Assembly (NCBI GenBank): GCA_016650355.1
Contig: JAENVX010000053.1
Coordinates: 1-16,104 of the forward strand
Origin: Bacteroidia bacterium
GTDB taxonomy: Bacteria > Bacteroidota > Bacteroidia > Cytophagales > Cyclobacteriaceae
Reading direction: 5' to 3'
DNA length: 16,104 bases
Shown one piece after another: positions 15,599 to 16,104 of this stretch. A program made the position numbers and the translations under genes. Each line of letters begins with the position of its first letter. Within the stretch, counting starts at the first letter, position 1. The notes beneath the pieces are model-generated. The model searched no databases. It worked only from the letters and a program-made list of their open reading frames with translations, and was not told the origin of the DNA.

Positions 15599-16104
15599 CT
15601 ACAGCCACTTATTACTTTTAAAGTAAAAGATCATTCCAACGAAGATGGTTACCATAACTCCCCAAACTCCGAAATAGCCGTACTCCCATTTCAGTTCGGG
15701 CATATATTCAAAGTTCATTCCATAAATGCCTGCTATGAAAGTAAGTGGAATAAAGATAGTGGCTACTGTGGTAAGCACTTTCATCGTTTCATTCATTTTA
15801 TGACTAAGCGCGGAAAAATATATGTTGGTCAAACTTTCCAATGCAGTATGGGTTGCATTAGCTTCCTCTATAGCATTGGTGCAACTGTTTTTTAAATCTC
15901 TGTAGTATTTCCTGTTGCTTTTACTAATAAAATGCGTTCGATCTTTGAGAATATTGGTCAGTGCTTCTTTAAATGGTGACAAGGACTTTTTTATTTTATC
16001 TACATCTTTTTTATAAATAAAATCGCATCCTCTTTTCCAGATGGACCCAAGATTTTCTCTCATCTTATATCGCAGGTGATTAAAATGATCACTTACTTCT
16101 TCCT
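15599..16104 (-). CDS. corA: CorA-family Mg2+/divalent cation channel, C-terminal part (cut by window edge)
   Basis: Last 167 residues of a CorA-type transporter; the frame stays open to the right edge, and the ATG at 16063 is an internal Met rather than the start (the residues before it, HFNHLRYK, continue the domain). What is visible is the long charged stalk helix, then the first membrane helix with TTVATIFIPLTFIAGIYGMNF, carrying the signature YGMN (GMN codons at 15713-15721), the periplasmic loop EYMPELKWEYGYFG and the second helix ending in the basic tail FKSNKWL. These features are diagnostic for CorA: a homopentameric channel importing Mg2+ (or Co2+/Ni2+; some relatives export Zn2+). 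The N-terminal cytoplasmic metal-sensing domain lies outside the window. It is 256 nt upstream of the universal stress gene in the same direction; no clear terminator separates them. Confidence 0.9.
   Translation of the reverse strand, partial: EEVSDHFNHLRYKMRENLGSIWKRGCDFIYKKDVDKIKKSLSPFKEALTNILKDRTHFISKSNRKYYRDLKNSCTNAIEEANATHTALESLTNIYFSALSHKMNETMKVLTTVATIFIPLTFIAGIYGMNFEYMPELKWEYGYFGVWGVMVTIFVGMIFYFKSNKWL

Noticed and set aside
1..16104. tRNA, rRNA, CRISPR repeats, transposases, phage or defence genes
   Set aside because: None were recognised in the spacers or coding regions, and no repeated spacer-like units or terminal inverted repeats of an insertion sequence were seen.

Overview
The window looks like chromosomal DNA of a Bacteroidota (Cytophagales-like) bacterium. 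The evidence is an AT-rich base composition, mostly weak or missing Shine-Dalgarno sequences, several intergenic matches to the Bacteroidota -7 promoter element TAnnTTTG, signal-peptide style (cleavage before Gln) and the kind of protein families present. No rRNA, tRNA, CRISPR array, insertion sequence or phage gene was seen. Both edges cut through genes: the 3' end of an unknown + strand gene on the left and the 3' part of a corA-type gene (- strand) on the right.

Layout. After the left-edge fragment and a strong + strand terminator (351-378), positions 11086 down to 417 hold a run of membrane-transport genes, all on the - strand. In transcription order these are: a 1689-residue protein joining a cation-chloride-cotransporter-like (SLC12/NKCC) transporter to a long helical region and a C-terminal P-loop ATPase; an MscS-like membrane protein whose start overlaps the previous stop as ATGA; a 42-codon secreted mini-ORF; a true MscS-family channel; an APC-family permease with an extra soluble C-terminal domain; and a CPA2-type cation/proton antiporter with RCK (TrkA) domains. 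A second antiporter (CPA1-like) is transcribed divergently on the + strand from 11213, and the divergent spacer holds a long interrupted palindrome (11131-11163).

The right part (12543-16104) is again on the - strand: the corA-type fragment, a tandem universal stress protein, a GNAT-acetyltransferase/nitrilase fusion and a small YtxH-type protein. Spacings of 44 and 62 nt suggest that the last three could be co-transcribed.

How they may work together (inference): nearly everything moves or gates ions. There is NKCC-like ion uptake, two mechanosensitive-channel-type proteins for ion release, two cation/proton antiporters, a Mg2+/divalent-cation channel, and a nucleotide-binding stress protein. 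The region reads as an ion-homeostasis and osmotic-stress neighbourhood. The most unusual item is the transporter-ATPase fusion with its translationally coupled MscS-like partner. It may be an ATP-regulated ion-uptake machine that has not been described; the sequence supports the architecture, not the mechanism.
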